Shown: piece by piece, positions 9,401-17,706 of the stretch
How positions within the stretch are numbered: position 1 is the first letter of the stretch
Layout of the letters: every line of letters begins with the position of its first letter
Notes under the pieces: model-generated
Database searches by the model: none
Seen by the model: the letters and a program-made list of their open reading frames with translations, nothing else
What the model was told of the DNA's origin: nothing
Position numbers and translations under genes: made by a program
Source: Litchfieldia alkalitelluris
GTDB lineage: Bacteria > Bacillota > Bacilli > Bacillales > Salisediminibacteriaceae
Reading direction: 5' to 3'
DNA length: 64,000 nucleotides
Assembly: GCF_002153425.1 (NCBI RefSeq)
Contig: NZ_KZ119600.1
Location: 2,655,920 to 2,719,919 of the forward strand

Positions 9401-9526
9401 AGCTTGAATGGTAAAAATAGTAGCATTCTTTTTATTCGCTTCTTTATGCAACTCAACAAAAATTCTGCCGTAATAATCACCATCTAGGTAGGGAGTCATT
9501 AAACTAATGCGAGTGTTCATGTTCAT
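6470..9526 (-). CDS. LacI-type ligand-binding / PAS / GGDEF / EAL cyclic-di-GMP signalling protein
   Basis: This 1018-residue protein lacks any membrane segment, so it should be cytosolic. Residues 1-285 form a LacI/GalR-type periplasmic-binding-protein-like sensor ('HERIAFIGSNEHLD', 'VPEDIAVVGFDDLAPA') without the usual helix-turn-helix. A linker (about 290-440) leads to a PAS domain (about 450-570), a GGDEF domain with intact 'ARLGGDEFIILL' and an EAL domain with 'IEALLRWHSP', 'EITES', 'IDDFGIGYSSL', 'KIDKSFI', 'TAEGVETEEQ' and 'VQGYLYSKPL'. All metal and catalytic residues of EAL appear present, so it may both make and break c-di-GMP. The sensor implies control by a small sugar-like ligand. 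It is monocistronic. Confidence 0.92.
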   Translation of the reverse strand: MNMNTRISLMTPYLDGDYYGRIFVELHKEANKKNATIFTIQARPSGRNPEPFNYQVGTEETDGWLLMTNPQSVLPIDPELLKHIESTGKPVVTIGYPEEAIDCHSVIIDNKSATKEAVLHLIKDHGHERIAFIGSNEHLDIVERRFGYLQALTESQINHDDNLIFQAKDSIRQGGYYAAEEMIERGIDFTAIFAATDLNAMGAIEKLKEAGYRVPEDIAVVGFDDLAPAETFNPPLTTVRQSFKDLASAGFDILYRKMNGEDIEYGVTNIQTHLVTRASCGCDHVPVVEPTVDVQKQLIQSKLNLDTILTRYDEFVQRWASASREKYFDFENMFGKKSHWGCLALWDKNEQDKKDLIVSQTFSKNGDPVPPVGYKIPLNQFPPTEWIPPLKDNDFVRVQSIRNQRGDWGFIAIVGPVDELILISAADITQISFTVSAASMERDELFQQIQSIAEQLEIVSSTTNDGIWDWDVETDHIQWNVRSKDIFDTIGESLPVDYQSFFQLIHPDDYDRVLNSFKEHGEKGTALKSEFRIQGKNEEELWVYVTGDSIRKNDKVVRIIGSITNISEKKLADEQIKYLAFHDGLTGLPNRRLFHDRLVQSIEQADRYNYKLGVLLIDLDRFKVINDTLGHHAGDQLIQEVAGLLEKTVRSSDTISRGSREHSTVARLGGDEFIILLSHIHDVRDADVVAKRIIEKFKDPFFIQDHDVFTTASIGVSVYPDDGLDYDSLTRCADVAMYKAKENGKNQMEIYSSDINSMTIERFTMENELRKAIERNEFELHYQPQFQLENNRTLGIEALLRWHSPCRGLVSPLDFIPLAEETGLIIPIGNWVLKEACRQNKEWIDLGLPPIIVSVNISARQLQQKNFVDIVKSILEESDLPPSYLCLEITESTAIKNVEISMDMLRELGELGVNISIDDFGIGYSSLAMLKQLPISNVKIDKSFIHDMDMDKDDAAIVRAIIAMAHSLELTVTAEGVETEEQKDILTSEKCNFVQGYLYSKPLTAKECYEYIQSITIK

Positions 9527-9664
9527 AGGCGTGAACCCCTTAACTATTATTTTTCTGAAAATGTTAGATACTACTACAATTCGACATAATGTAAGTAAAT
9601 CCTTCTAGGATATTAGTACTATTTTAATATTTTTTTTACCAATTTACATAGTAATTTCAAATGT

Positions 9665-10003
9665 TCACAAATGTTTCCTTTTTAGAGAGTCTTCCTTTTC
9701 ATTTCCTGTTAAGACTGGTTCGGTCCGAAACCATATGTTTAAATCATTGATGACACTAGCAAGGTGAACAATTTCGTTGTTTAAGTCTATCATTTTATTA
9801 GCATCATTCTCTAAAAGCATATCATTTGTTTTTCTACTTACAACTTTCTCTAATTCTTTTATTCTATCAGGTATTTTAGCACGTTGTTTTTCCCAGAATG
9901 CTAATATCTCTCCTTGCTCTTCTATCGTATATAACTCCCAAGACTTATTTAGTTTTGGAAGAGCGATTCCTAATCGTTTGTCTTCAATAAATAAGGTTTG
10001 CAT
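9665..10003 (-). CDS. Uncharacterised helical protein
   Basis: I do not recognise this 112-residue soluble protein. The ATG follows AAAGGAGAGG at good spacing, and the composition is like its neighbours, so it is a real gene. The middle (about residues 25-95) is predicted mostly helical and charged ('IPDRIKELEKVVSRKTND', 'DLNNEIVHLASVINDLNIW'), suggesting a helical hairpin or short coiled coil. No Cys or membrane segment is seen. It is a single gene between the GGDEF/EAL gene and the divergent amidase gene. Confidence 0.7.
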   Translation of the reverse strand: MQTLFIEDKRLGIALPKLNKSWELYTIEEQGEILAFWEKQRAKIPDRIKELEKVVSRKTNDMLLENDANKMIDLNNEIVHLASVINDLNIWFRTEPVLTGNEKEDSLKRKHL

Positions 10004-10208
10004 CCTAACCTCTCCTTTTAAACTTCATCAAAACTATAACTGGATAATCATTTCTAGTTATTATCCCTTAAGCATTATCTAATCGTTTCTCCACGATTTA
10101 AAAAATCTATGGTCTATTATACCAAAAATAATCCATATAAGATTCCATTAAAGAATAAAATCACCATTTAATCCAAATAATAATAAAAAATTTAATGTGG
10201 AGGGAAGT

Positions 10209-10934
10209 ATGAGAAAAAAATCATCACTTGTCCTAGCAATACTATTTATCATTTTCATTCATGTTTTTCCATTTTCAACTATTGGATACGCAAATACTGA
10301 TGTTAATCAATTAGATAATCAAGATAAGCACCTTATCATGACGAAAGAGAAATTTAAGGAATGGTTATTTCAACAGGATTTATCCAGAGAAGTAAAGGTC
10401 ATTCAACAGCATCATACATGGGTCCCATCCTATGACCGCTTTAACGGCGTCAATCATCTTGAATTATTACAAGGAATGGAGCAGCATCATATAAAAACAA
10501 TGGGTTGGAGAGATATTGCTCAACATATTACTACCTTTCCAGATGGCAAGGTAGCAGTATCGAGACCTTTTGATATGTCTCCTGATGGTTCCATTGGTCC
10601 AATTGCCAATGCAAATAGTATTGCTATTGAAAATGTTGGTAACTTTGACATTGGTAATGATGTGATGACGAAAGAACAAAAGGACACCATTGTTTTTATC
10701 ACTGCACTTCTGTGTATTAAATTTGGATTAAACCCATCTGTTGATACGATCACCTATCATCACTGGTGGCATTTGAAAACGGGAGAGCGCGTGCTTGATG
10801 AAGGAAACGACTATGATGTAAAGACCTGCCCTGGGACTGGTTTCTTTGGTGGCAACTCAACGGAAGATGCAGAAAAGAATTTTTACCCACTTGTGTCTGA
10901 AAAAATAGAGGAAATACTAGCCTCAATGTCTTAA
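10209..10934 (+). CDS. Secreted N-acetylmuramoyl-L-alanine amidase (Amidase_2/PGRP fold)
   Basis: This 241-residue protein has a signal peptide (about residues 1-28, ending at GYA). The zinc amidase domain of the amidase_2/PGRP superfamily follows: 'HHTWVPSYDRF' carries the first zinc-ligand His, 'YHHWWHLKTG' another, and 'KTCPGTGFFGG' the C-terminal ligand Cys and following PG. Such enzymes cut the bond between N-acetylmuramic acid and the stem peptide. The ATG at 10209 follows GGAGGGA; an upstream GTG at 10197 lies in that site and is less likely. It is a single gene. A role in wall turnover or germination is possible but not shown. Confidence 0.87.
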   Translation: MRKKSSLVLAILFIIFIHVFPFSTIGYANTDVNQLDNQDKHLIMTKEKFKEWLFQQDLSREVKVIQQHHTWVPSYDRFNGVNHLELLQGMEQHHIKTMGWRDIAQHITTFPDGKVAVSRPFDMSPDGSIGPIANANSIAIENVGNFDIGNDVMTKEQKDTIVFITALLCIKFGLNPSVDTITYHHWWHLKTGERVLDEGNDYDVKTCPGTGFFGGNSTEDAEKNFYPLVSEKIEEILASMS

Positions 10935-11191
10935 AGGAGGGTGAGGTGAAATTTGAATCTCTCCTCTTCCTTTGTTTGCTCTATTTTGTGAAAAAATGGT
11001 GAATCCTACTCTTATGACCTAGCTATCACTTGTGAAATACCTGAGACTTCTTTACAATAGTACAAAGAGCGTTTTATGAAGGAGTTTCTATCAACCTACT
11101 ATCGAAGCTATATTCGTGAATATTGGTGTTAGAAGTGAATGCAACAACCCATATAATTCGGTTCTTGACCAGAATGAAGGAGGTCGTACAT

Positions 11192-12016
11192 TTGAGTATG
11201 AGCAATGATAAGCAGCTGCAAAAAGAAGCGATGCAGATGCTAAAGCTAACTAGCAGAACCTTTTACATACCCATCACTCTTTTAGAACCTACGCTGAAAA
11301 AGACTGTTGCTTCCGCATATCTTTGCATGCGTGCAATCGATGAAATCGAGGACCATGTAACACTTGATTCCGGTGTAAAGGAGCACTTATTGCGTGAAAC
11401 AGCAAGCCTTTTGAAAAAACCGTTTGATCATGAAGCATATCTCCAGTTAGTTTCCCCCTACAGCCATATTTTGCCTGAAGTAACTCTAAAGCTTGGAAAC
11501 TGGATTTCCACATGTCCCTCAGATATCGTTCATAAGGTACAAGAGTCTACTAGTATAATGGCAAATGGTATGGCAGAGTGGGTAAGAAAGAACTGGCACA
11601 TTAAAACAAAAGAAGATTTAAATGACTATACTTATTACGTAGCAGGTTTAGTTGGGGTCATGCTGTCTGATATTTGGGAATGGCGTGATGGTACGAAAAC
11701 GGATAGAGATTTAGCAATTGCATATGGACGAGGCTTACAAACTGTAAACATTTTAAGAAACGTACAAGAGGATAAAGATCGGGGAGTTAACTTCATTCCA
11801 GCTGGTTGGTCGATTGATGACACTTTTGACTATGCAGAACGAAACTTAGCACTAGGCGATGAATATATGAAAGACATTAATAGTAAAACCATTCTATTGT
11901 TCTGTAAAATTCCATTAGCATTAGCGAAAAAAACGTTACAGACATTAAAAAGTGGTAAAGAAAAAATGTCCAGATCAGAAGTGGAAGCAGTTGTAGAAGA
12001 AATAACAGGTAGTTAA
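11192..12016 (+). CDS. Squalene/phytoene synthase family protein
   Basis: This prenyl head-to-head synthase homologue has 275 codons from a TTG at 11192, which lies 8 nt after GGAGG; the frame is open from 11123 but without a good site. The first Asp-rich motif is present ('CMRAIDEIEDH') and the second is 'VNILRNVQEDKDRGVNFIP', where the first Asp of the usual DxxxD is Asn. 'NILRN..ED..RGV.F.P.GW' is the pattern I recall for the squalene/phytoene synthase branch of several bacteria. Such enzymes join two farnesyl- or geranylgeranyl-diphosphates into C30 or C40 terpenes. No desaturase, cyclase or prenyl diphosphate synthase is adjacent, so the product is unknown. Confidence 0.82.
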   Translation: MSMSNDKQLQKEAMQMLKLTSRTFYIPITLLEPTLKKTVASAYLCMRAIDEIEDHVTLDSGVKEHLLRETASLLKKPFDHEAYLQLVSPYSHILPEVTLKLGNWISTCPSDIVHKVQESTSIMANGMAEWVRKNWHIKTKEDLNDYTYYVAGLVGVMLSDIWEWRDGTKTDRDLAIAYGRGLQTVNILRNVQEDKDRGVNFIPAGWSIDDTFDYAERNLALGDEYMKDINSKTILLFCKIPLALAKKTLQTLKSGKEKMSRSEVEAVVEEITGS

Positions 12017-12044
12017 ATTAATATAAACATTCAATTAATTAGAA

Positions 12045-12093
12045 AAAGGTCAAAGCTCATGGACTTCTTAAATCCGAATGCGCTTTGACCTTT
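12045..12093. terminator. Bidirectional terminator
   Basis: A 12-bp perfect stem, AAAGGTCAAAGC (12045-12056) with GCTTTGACCTTT (12082-12093), lies between the terpene-synthase gene and the convergent membrane-protein gene. Confidence 0.78.
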
Positions 12094-12125
12094 AATATTC
12101 TGCTCTTTAGTATGCAAGTCTAAGA

Positions 12126-12446
12126 TTATATCTCTTCTACAACATTTGCATCATTCTTCTGTGTTTGATAAGCGTCCACTAACAATAAAACACCAGTAAT
12201 GATATGCAGAATCATACCTAGTATTGGAATCCATGCAAGACAAGATGTGATGATACCCATAATGCTTCCGTGATATTTTCTATTGTCTCGAATGGAAAGA
12301 ATTAAGGTGACGATATGTAAGATTAGCATGAAAAATAATGGTGTCCATGCAAGACTTAGTATAAGTGTTCCTCCGATTAAAGGGATCCCCCAAAATGCTT
12401 CTAATCCCCCTGTAATCCATTTAAATAAAGTTGAATTTTTCATCAT
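12126..12446 (-). CDS. Small membrane protein, function unknown
   Basis: This 106-residue protein has three hydrophobic segments (about residues 15-35, 36-52 and 62-92) with short polar loops and a charged C-terminus, so it is an integral membrane protein. The Trp-Gly-Ile-Pro-Leu and Trp-Ile-Pro-Ile-Leu-Gly pieces give it a repeated feel. The start codon follows AGGAGG. I cannot assign a family. It lies downstream of serA but is separated from it by a terminator. Confidence 0.7.
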   Translation of the reverse strand: MMKNSTLFKWITGGLEAFWGIPLIGGTLILSLAWTPLFFMLILHIVTLILSIRDNRKYHGSIMGIITSCLAWIPILGMILHIITGVLLLVDAYQTQKNDANVVEEI

Positions 12447-12643
12447 ACAATCCTCCTAAAAAAAATAAATAATGACTCCATCTCAAAAATTATTTGGAAA
12501 ATGTTACCGTTAAACCTACATACTCGATATTTTAACACTAAATACCATAAAAATATGTAGGAATAATTACCTAAGTATTCCGAATTTTATAACTCCAGTA
12601 CGTAATAAAAGTCCCAACCTTAAAATTCTTTGTCCAATTAAAA

Positions 12644-12681
12644 AAGGATGAAATGACGTATTTTGACGACATCTCACCCTT
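12644..12681 (-). terminator. Terminator of serA
   Basis: The minus-strand RNA hairpin (GGGTGAGATGTCG pairing with CGTCATTTCATCC through several G-U pairs) is followed by TTTTTT. It lies about 80 bp beyond the serA stop. Confidence 0.72.
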
Positions 12682-12762
12682 CCACATTACAAGCGAATGA
12701 TACGAATGGAACTCGTTACTTACCTAATCCTAACTCATTTTTCCGAAGCTGTAATATTAAGA

Positions 12763-13959
12763 TTAAATCACTCGTACACTTACGATTCCTTCAATTTCCT
12801 TAATCCCTTCAATAATACCTGGAATCGTGTCGCCATTGATCCGATTATCAATATCTATCATTGTATAAGCATAGTCACCGCGACTTCTATTGACCATATC
12901 CGCAATGTTTAATTGATATTTTGATATAGCAGAAGTCATTTGTCCAACCATGTTAGGTACATTTTTATGGAATGCAGTCACGCGTCGCTTCCCTGTATAA
13001 GGTAATGAAGCATTTGGGAAGTTTACAGAATTTTTAACATTACCAGTTTCTAAAAACTCCTTTAACTGTCTTGCAGCCATGATGGCACAGTTTTCCTCAG
13101 ACTCTTGTGTTGAAGCACCGAGATGAGGGATAGGAATTGCATTTTTCATTTTTAGTACTTTTTCATTTGGAAAATCTGTAATATATTTTCCTACTTTGCC
13201 AGTCTCAAGAGCTTCCGCCATATCATCTTCATTCACGAGGCCCCCACGAGAAAAGTTCAGGATATGCACGTCTGGTTTCATTAAGCTGAATGATTCTTTA
13301 TTAAACATCCCTTTTGTATCACCTGTTAATGGGACATGTACTGTAATATAGTCTGCATAGCTATACAACTGTTCAATCGTCATAGCTCTGTGCACATTTC
13401 GTGATAGATTCCAAGCAGTATCTACAGAAATGAATGGGTCATACCCTATTACCTCCATGTCTAGATCCAATGCATCGTTAGCAACAAGTGCTCCGATTGC
13501 ACCTAGACCTATGACACCAAGAGTTTTCCCTTTAATCTCTTTACCAACGAATTGCTTTTTCCCAGATTCCACAAGCTTAGAAACGTTTTCCCCTTCTCCT
13601 TCTAACGTTTTCACCCAAGCCATTCCATCAAATAGATTACGGGAAGATGCGATAAGAGAAGTCAGAACAATTTCCTTCACGGCGTTTGCGTTAGCACCAG
13701 GTGTGTTAAAAACACAGATCCCTTCTTCTGTGCATTTATCAATAGGAATATTATTCACTCCAGCTCCAGCTCTTGCAATCCCTTTAAGGTTTGAATTAAG
13801 CTCCATTTCATGCATATTATAGCTTCGAACAACGATGGCATCAGGGTTGTCACTGCGATCATCGAGGTTATATTTTTCCTTTTCAAAAACATTTAATCCG
13901 CTTTCGGCAATATTATTTAGGGTTTTTATGGTGCTCACTTCTAATGTTTTTACACTCAT
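12763..13959 (-). CDS. serA: D-3-phosphoglycerate dehydrogenase, short form with ACT domain
   Basis: This 398-residue enzyme oxidises 3-phosphoglycerate with NAD+ in the first step of serine synthesis. The NAD-binding motif 'GKTLGVIGLGAIGALVAND' is near residue 145, 'LNFSRGGLVNEDDM' carries a catalytic Arg and 'IPHLGASTQESE' the catalytic His. A C-terminal ACT domain (about 325-398, 'PNMVGQMTSAISKYQLNIADM') may bind an amino acid effector. It is the short type without the intervening ASB domain. The ATG follows GGAGGAGAG. It is monocistronic with a ZTP riboswitch in its leader, which ties serine production to folate one-carbon status. Confidence 0.93.
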   Translation of the reverse strand: MSVKTLEVSTIKTLNNIAESGLNVFEKEKYNLDDRSDNPDAIVVRSYNMHEMELNSNLKGIARAGAGVNNIPIDKCTEEGICVFNTPGANANAVKEIVLTSLIASSRNLFDGMAWVKTLEGEGENVSKLVESGKKQFVGKEIKGKTLGVIGLGAIGALVANDALDLDMEVIGYDPFISVDTAWNLSRNVHRAMTIEQLYSYADYITVHVPLTGDTKGMFNKESFSLMKPDVHILNFSRGGLVNEDDMAEALETGKVGKYITDFPNEKVLKMKNAIPIPHLGASTQESEENCAIMAARQLKEFLETGNVKNSVNFPNASLPYTGKRRVTAFHKNVPNMVGQMTSAISKYQLNIADMVNRSRGDYAYTMIDIDNRINGDTIPGIIEGIKEIEGIVSVRVI

Positions 13960-14076
13960 CTTGATCTCTCCTCCTGCTTATTCCTTCACATATGTTCTTT
14001 TCTTAGCTCTCCGATTAAAAACAGCATCTCGACCGTACTAAAAAAGTTCGTTGTTCCCCCCCTCAAAATATACATA

Positions 14077-14110
14077 AAGAGGTAAGGGACTTGTGTTTCC
14101 CTTACCTCTT
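14077..14110 (-). terminator. Expression-platform hairpin of the serA riboswitch
   Basis: The 13-bp stem AAGAGGTAAGGGA (14077-14089) with TCCCTTACCTCTT (14098-14110) starts immediately after the 3' end of the aptamer and is followed on the minus strand by a T-rich stretch. It is the likely terminator that ligand binding would prevent. The T-tract is interrupted (TTTATGTATATTTT). Confidence 0.7.
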
Positions 14111-14184
14111 GCCCAGGCGAACGGCTGAATCGATACTATGTGCTCCCATACGGTTATCCGTTTTTCGCCAGTTGCACATAGCCC
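14111..14184 (-). promoter_or_regulatory. ZTP (pfl-type) riboswitch aptamer upstream of serA
   Basis: The minus strand carries the signature parts of the ZTP/ZMP riboswitch in order. They are P1 arm CTATGTGC, AACTGGCG, a small hairpin ACGGATAACCGT, GGGA, P1 closing arm GCACATAG, a linker, and the 3' pseudoknot hairpin GCCGTTCGCCTGGGCA. ZTP and ZMP accumulate when 10-formyl-tetrahydrofolate is short, and these riboswitches normally switch on folate/purine genes. Placement before serA, about 150 bp upstream of its start, would raise serine, the main one-carbon donor. Confidence 0.9.
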
Positions 14185-14299
14185 TTTAATTCATTTTATA
14201 GTAACAAATTCTTTTAAAAACATCAACAGAATTTTCTTAAAAATTTAATCTTTTAAACTCCTAAAGTAAAATACAAACATTTACATCATGGCAGCTCCA

Positions 14300-15256
14300 T
14301 TATTTAGGCATAATTAAATGGTTTTCCCACTTTTCACCCCGGTCAAATAAGCCACTGTCCATTCCAGAAATGCCAGTGTAATACTTGAGTCCGCCATCGT
14401 TCATTTTAAGAAAAGGCATGCTTCGATAAAGGGAATCTTTAATCTCCTCCACGATCTCTTCCGTAAATGGAAAATATAACAGAAGTTCTCCCGTTTCAAG
14501 AGTTAGGGGTAATTCAATAGGATCACCCTTAAATTCACTAGGTTGATCCCAATAGCGCTCACTACCTTCAAAGGAATATAATATCTCATTCTCATGATAG
14601 TCATCATTCATTCCTGGGAGCCAAAACAAAATATCTTCTAAGACAGCGTTAACAGGACCCGATAAATGATAAATAAACCCTTCTGTATGGAGGTCATCTA
14701 GTACTTGAATTGCACCTTCTATATTCCATGTATTACTTGTAGTATTTGCTGAAAGGTTTGAAATTGGTACAAGCTTATACGTATTTTCCATTGGAAAACT
14801 GACTTCTTCTCCTTTATAGGTCATATTCAATTGTTTTAAAAAATAATGTTCCTTCATCGAATCAATACTCGTCGTTACATGGGTTGTTTCCCTAACCAAA
14901 CGTTCTCCGTTAATTGGGATTTCAATCACTGCTGGAATGTTCCGTTCGTGCCACTTGTTATCATGATCATTCACATGAATAGACATTTCCCCTTTCGTCT
15001 TGGAAATAATATCGTTATCACTATCTATTAATTGAATGTTCTTCAAAGTGGGGCGACTTTCCCACGGGTGTGTTTTAATCCACCTGACAGGTAATTCATA
15101 AGTAATGACATCTACGTCATCTTCCATATCTAGTACGACTACCCCTGTATGTTTTTCTGGATAAACACCACTAGGTACAGGGACTAACTGATGCCACCAT
15201 AATAAAGGAATAATAATTGCAAGAATGATAGAAAAAAGGATTAACCACTTTTTCAC
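14300..15256 (-). CDS. Membrane-anchored extracytoplasmic protein, function unknown
   Basis: I do not recognise this protein of about 318 residues. The best start is a GTG at 15256, six bases after a GGGAGG site; the frame is open ten codons further up. It begins with a hydrophobic anchor (about residues 3-23, 'LILFSIILAIIIPLLWWHQL') and continues as a polar, beta-rich domain without Cys, probably outside the membrane. It is divergent from the phospholipase D-like gene and monocistronic. No catalytic motif was found. Confidence 0.72.
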   Translation of the reverse strand: MKKWLILFSIILAIIIPLLWWHQLVPVPSGVYPEKHTGVVVLDMEDDVDVITYELPVRWIKTHPWESRPTLKNIQLIDSDNDIISKTKGEMSIHVNDHDNKWHERNIPAVIEIPINGERLVRETTHVTTSIDSMKEHYFLKQLNMTYKGEEVSFPMENTYKLVPISNLSANTTSNTWNIEGAIQVLDDLHTEGFIYHLSGPVNAVLEDILFWLPGMNDDYHENEILYSFEGSERYWDQPSEFKGDPIELPLTLETGELLLYFPFTEEIVEEIKDSLYRSMPFLKMNDGGLKYYTGISGMDSGLFDRGEKWENHLIMPK

Positions 15257-15459
15257 AATAGTCCTCCCTGTCTTACTGATTTTCAAGCGAGTTCGTATGT
15301 AAAATCAAAGTCATGACATACATATATAGTAATTTGTTACGAATAAATAAACAATACTTGCAGTAGAGATTAGCTAGTTATCTTTTAGATTTTACTACAA
15401 TATATTATATTAATATTATTGTATGATAAAACTTAAGCAGGCTCCAAGGGGTGATGATA

Positions 15460-16902
15460 ATGAAAAAAACGTTAAAAATATTATCTATTATTTTTGCAAG
15501 CTACTTACTTTATGCATTATTTGCTGGTGTGATAATATTTAGTTTCCACACCCCTAATGTGACCGAGTATCATGAAGAACATCCAGTCCAGCATTTTTAC
15601 GGAGAAAAGGAGTCCTCAGACCGAGTAGCCCTGGTGGAGGAACGATTAGAATCTGGCATTGCACGGATTGATTTAATTAATCGAGCTGAAGAAACGTTAG
15701 ATATAACATACCATACCATTCACGATGGGTTCTCCACTGATATTTTTTTAGGTGCGATTATTGATGCTGCCGACAGGGGAGTTCAGGTTCGGGTTTTACT
15801 CGACGGATTGTTTCATAATCTTCGAGGCAGCTTGCGAGGTGTACAATATGCATTTGATCAACACCCAAATATTGAAATTAGTATGTATGAACCCCTATCC
15901 ATAACTAAACCTTGGACTTGGAATAATCGACTACATGATAAAATGATGATCATTGACAATGAATACGGTATTATTGGTGGCAGAAATATTGGTGATAAGT
16001 ACTTCCAACCAGAATATGATGGTGCCACTCATGACAGGGATGTGGTCATTATTAATACTGCAACTGACAATGAACCTATTACCAAAACGACTAGTGCAGT
16101 ACACGAAATGACGGATTATTTTAATTATGTCTGGAATCACAAGTTTACACATGACGCAGTTCGTTATACAAACTATATCCGTAACAAAAGAGGAGATAAT
16201 ACTTTGGATGCCTTGCGCTACAGCTATGCCGATATCCAAACAAATTATCCGCAATTATTTAACCATGATATCCCTTGGGAGGAAATTTCTTTTTCTACAA
16301 ACAATGTAACACTAATTCATAATCCAATCGAACGGATGAATAAGGAACCATTAGTTTGGTTAAAAATTGTAAGTCTCATGGAAGCGGCAGAAAAGGATAT
16401 TTTTATACAAAGTCCTTATGTTATACCTACTGATGAAATGCTGTCCTATCTAGACAAGTCTAAAATAACAGCAGATAATACAACTATTTTTACTAATTCA
16501 TTAGCTTCTACACCAAACGTCATCGCATTTTCTGGATATACGAACGTGAAACAAGATGTTGTAGCATTTGCAGAAAAAATATATGAGTACCAAGGACCAG
16601 ATTCTGTTCATGCAAAAACATATATTTTTGACCAAAGGATTAGCGTGATTGGCTCCTTTAACCTAGATGCAAGAAGTGCGTTTCTCAGTACAGAAACGAT
16701 GGTCGTCATAGATAGTGAGGAATTTACCAATGAATTGCTTTCAGTAATTTCATCTAGCTACTATACAAATAGTTTAATCCCTGCGAATGAATCTTCCTAT
16801 AGGCCGAACGACACGATTGAAGATCAGCCCGTATCCTTTTGGAAAAAAAATGTAGTAAGACTTTTATCATATATTACTCGTCATCTTGATTACATGTTAT
16901 AA
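15460..16902 (+). CDS. Phospholipase D superfamily protein (cardiolipin-synthase-like)
   Basis: This 480-residue protein has an N-terminal membrane anchor (about residues 5-27) and two phospholipase D repeats. The HKD motifs are 'RLHDKMMIIDNEYGIIGGRN' in the first half and 'VHAKTYIFDQRISVIGSFN' in the second, both complete (HxKxxxxD...G-G/S-xN). Family members transfer phosphatidyl groups (cardiolipin synthase) or cleave phosphodiesters. The lack of the usual two N-terminal helices and the position of the repeats resemble the YmdC/ClsC-like group rather than Bacillus ClsA. The ATG at 15460 follows AAGGGGTG; a GTG at 15451 overlaps that site. Single gene. Confidence 0.88.
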   Translation: MKKTLKILSIIFASYLLYALFAGVIIFSFHTPNVTEYHEEHPVQHFYGEKESSDRVALVEERLESGIARIDLINRAEETLDITYHTIHDGFSTDIFLGAIIDAADRGVQVRVLLDGLFHNLRGSLRGVQYAFDQHPNIEISMYEPLSITKPWTWNNRLHDKMMIIDNEYGIIGGRNIGDKYFQPEYDGATHDRDVVIINTATDNEPITKTTSAVHEMTDYFNYVWNHKFTHDAVRYTNYIRNKRGDNTLDALRYSYADIQTNYPQLFNHDIPWEEISFSTNNVTLIHNPIERMNKEPLVWLKIVSLMEAAEKDIFIQSPYVIPTDEMLSYLDKSKITADNTTIFTNSLASTPNVIAFSGYTNVKQDVVAFAEKIYEYQGPDSVHAKTYIFDQRISVIGSFNLDARSAFLSTETMVVIDSEEFTNELLSVISSSYYTNSLIPANESSYRPNDTIEDQPVSFWKKNVVRLLSYITRHLDYML

Positions 16903-17043
16903 TCCACCCTAAAAAGGTTGGATGTTGTCATTAAGTTTGCTAAAATTTAGTACAGTTAAGACAAAAGTAGACTGAAGCGAGCACCGATACAGGTTTTGTA
17001 GTTTCAGGAAAAAAACAACGATTGAAGGAAAGTGAGCTAAAAG

Positions 17044-17526
17044 ATGAAGTACTTCAAACCAGATTATTTATTTGAGCACTTTACAGATATTACGATAACT
17101 TGGCTAAAGGAGCATCAAATCCAACATATTTTTTCAGATTTAGACAGTACTTTAGCCGCCCACGATCAGCTTGGCTGTGAACGGTTTGAAAATTGGTTGG
17201 CTATGCTTCACGACAACCATATTGAATTAGTGATTATCTCGAATAACAACCAAGAACGAGTGGACAAGTTTACAGAACCTTTTGGCATAACAGGTTATGG
17301 CAAAGCAAACAAACCTACGACAACTAAAATTGAGAAAATCATGAAAGACGTTGGTGCAAAGTCAGAAACAAGTATCTTCTTAGGCGATCAAATATTCACA
17401 GATGTTCTCTGCGGAAAGCGCCTTGGAATGACGACAGTTCTTGTCCAACCAATTGGCCCAGAACATGAGCCTTGGAATATTACCATAAAGAGAAAATTGG
17501 AAACAGTAATACGGAGTCAGTGGTAA
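17044..17526 (+). CDS. YqeG-like HAD-superfamily phosphatase
   Basis: This 160-residue HAD hydrolase of the YqeG type (subfamily IIIA) carries motif I 'SDLDSTLAAHD', motif II 'VIISNNNQ', a motif III Lys in 'KANKPTTTKIEK' and motif IV 'FLGDQIFTDVLCGKRLG'. In Bacillus, yqeG normally heads the yqeGH-aroE operon. Here it stands alone and the sequence is rather diverged from what I recall (DLDST instead of DLDNT), so it is probably a paralogue. The substrate is unknown; related eukaryotic and cyanobacterial proteins are phosphatidylglycerophosphate phosphatases, and a phospholipase D-like gene lies just upstream. Confidence 0.85.
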   Translation: MKYFKPDYLFEHFTDITITWLKEHQIQHIFSDLDSTLAAHDQLGCERFENWLAMLHDNHIELVIISNNNQERVDKFTEPFGITGYGKANKPTTTKIEKIMKDVGAKSETSIFLGDQIFTDVLCGKRLGMTTVLVQPIGPEHEPWNITIKRKLETVIRSQW

Positions 17527-17594
17527 ATAAGAAAAGCCTAAGTGCCCCGTGGCACGTAGGCACTGTAGCCAGACCTCCATTAGAAGTAATAAAA

Positions 17595-17617
17595 GAGGTT
17601 GCCCTAGGGACAACCTC
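17595..17617. terminator. Possible terminator hairpin
   Basis: GAGGTTG (17595-17601) pairs with CAACCTC (17611-17617) around an inner CCCTAGGG. It lies between the YqeG-like gene and the convergent csp gene. T-runs are weak, so function is uncertain. Confidence 0.45.
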
Positions 17618-17706
17618 GAAAGCTTCTTTTCATCATATTCTATGTCAGTGTTACATTTAATAAATGAAGGACCTTGAGTTAATCAGGTTATCTCCATTTG
17701 CTTGTT

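Noticed and set aside
10940-10985. A 12-codon leader peptide after the amidase gene (TTG after GAGGGTGAGGTGAAA)
   Set aside because: No attenuator structure or conserved residues; probably chance.
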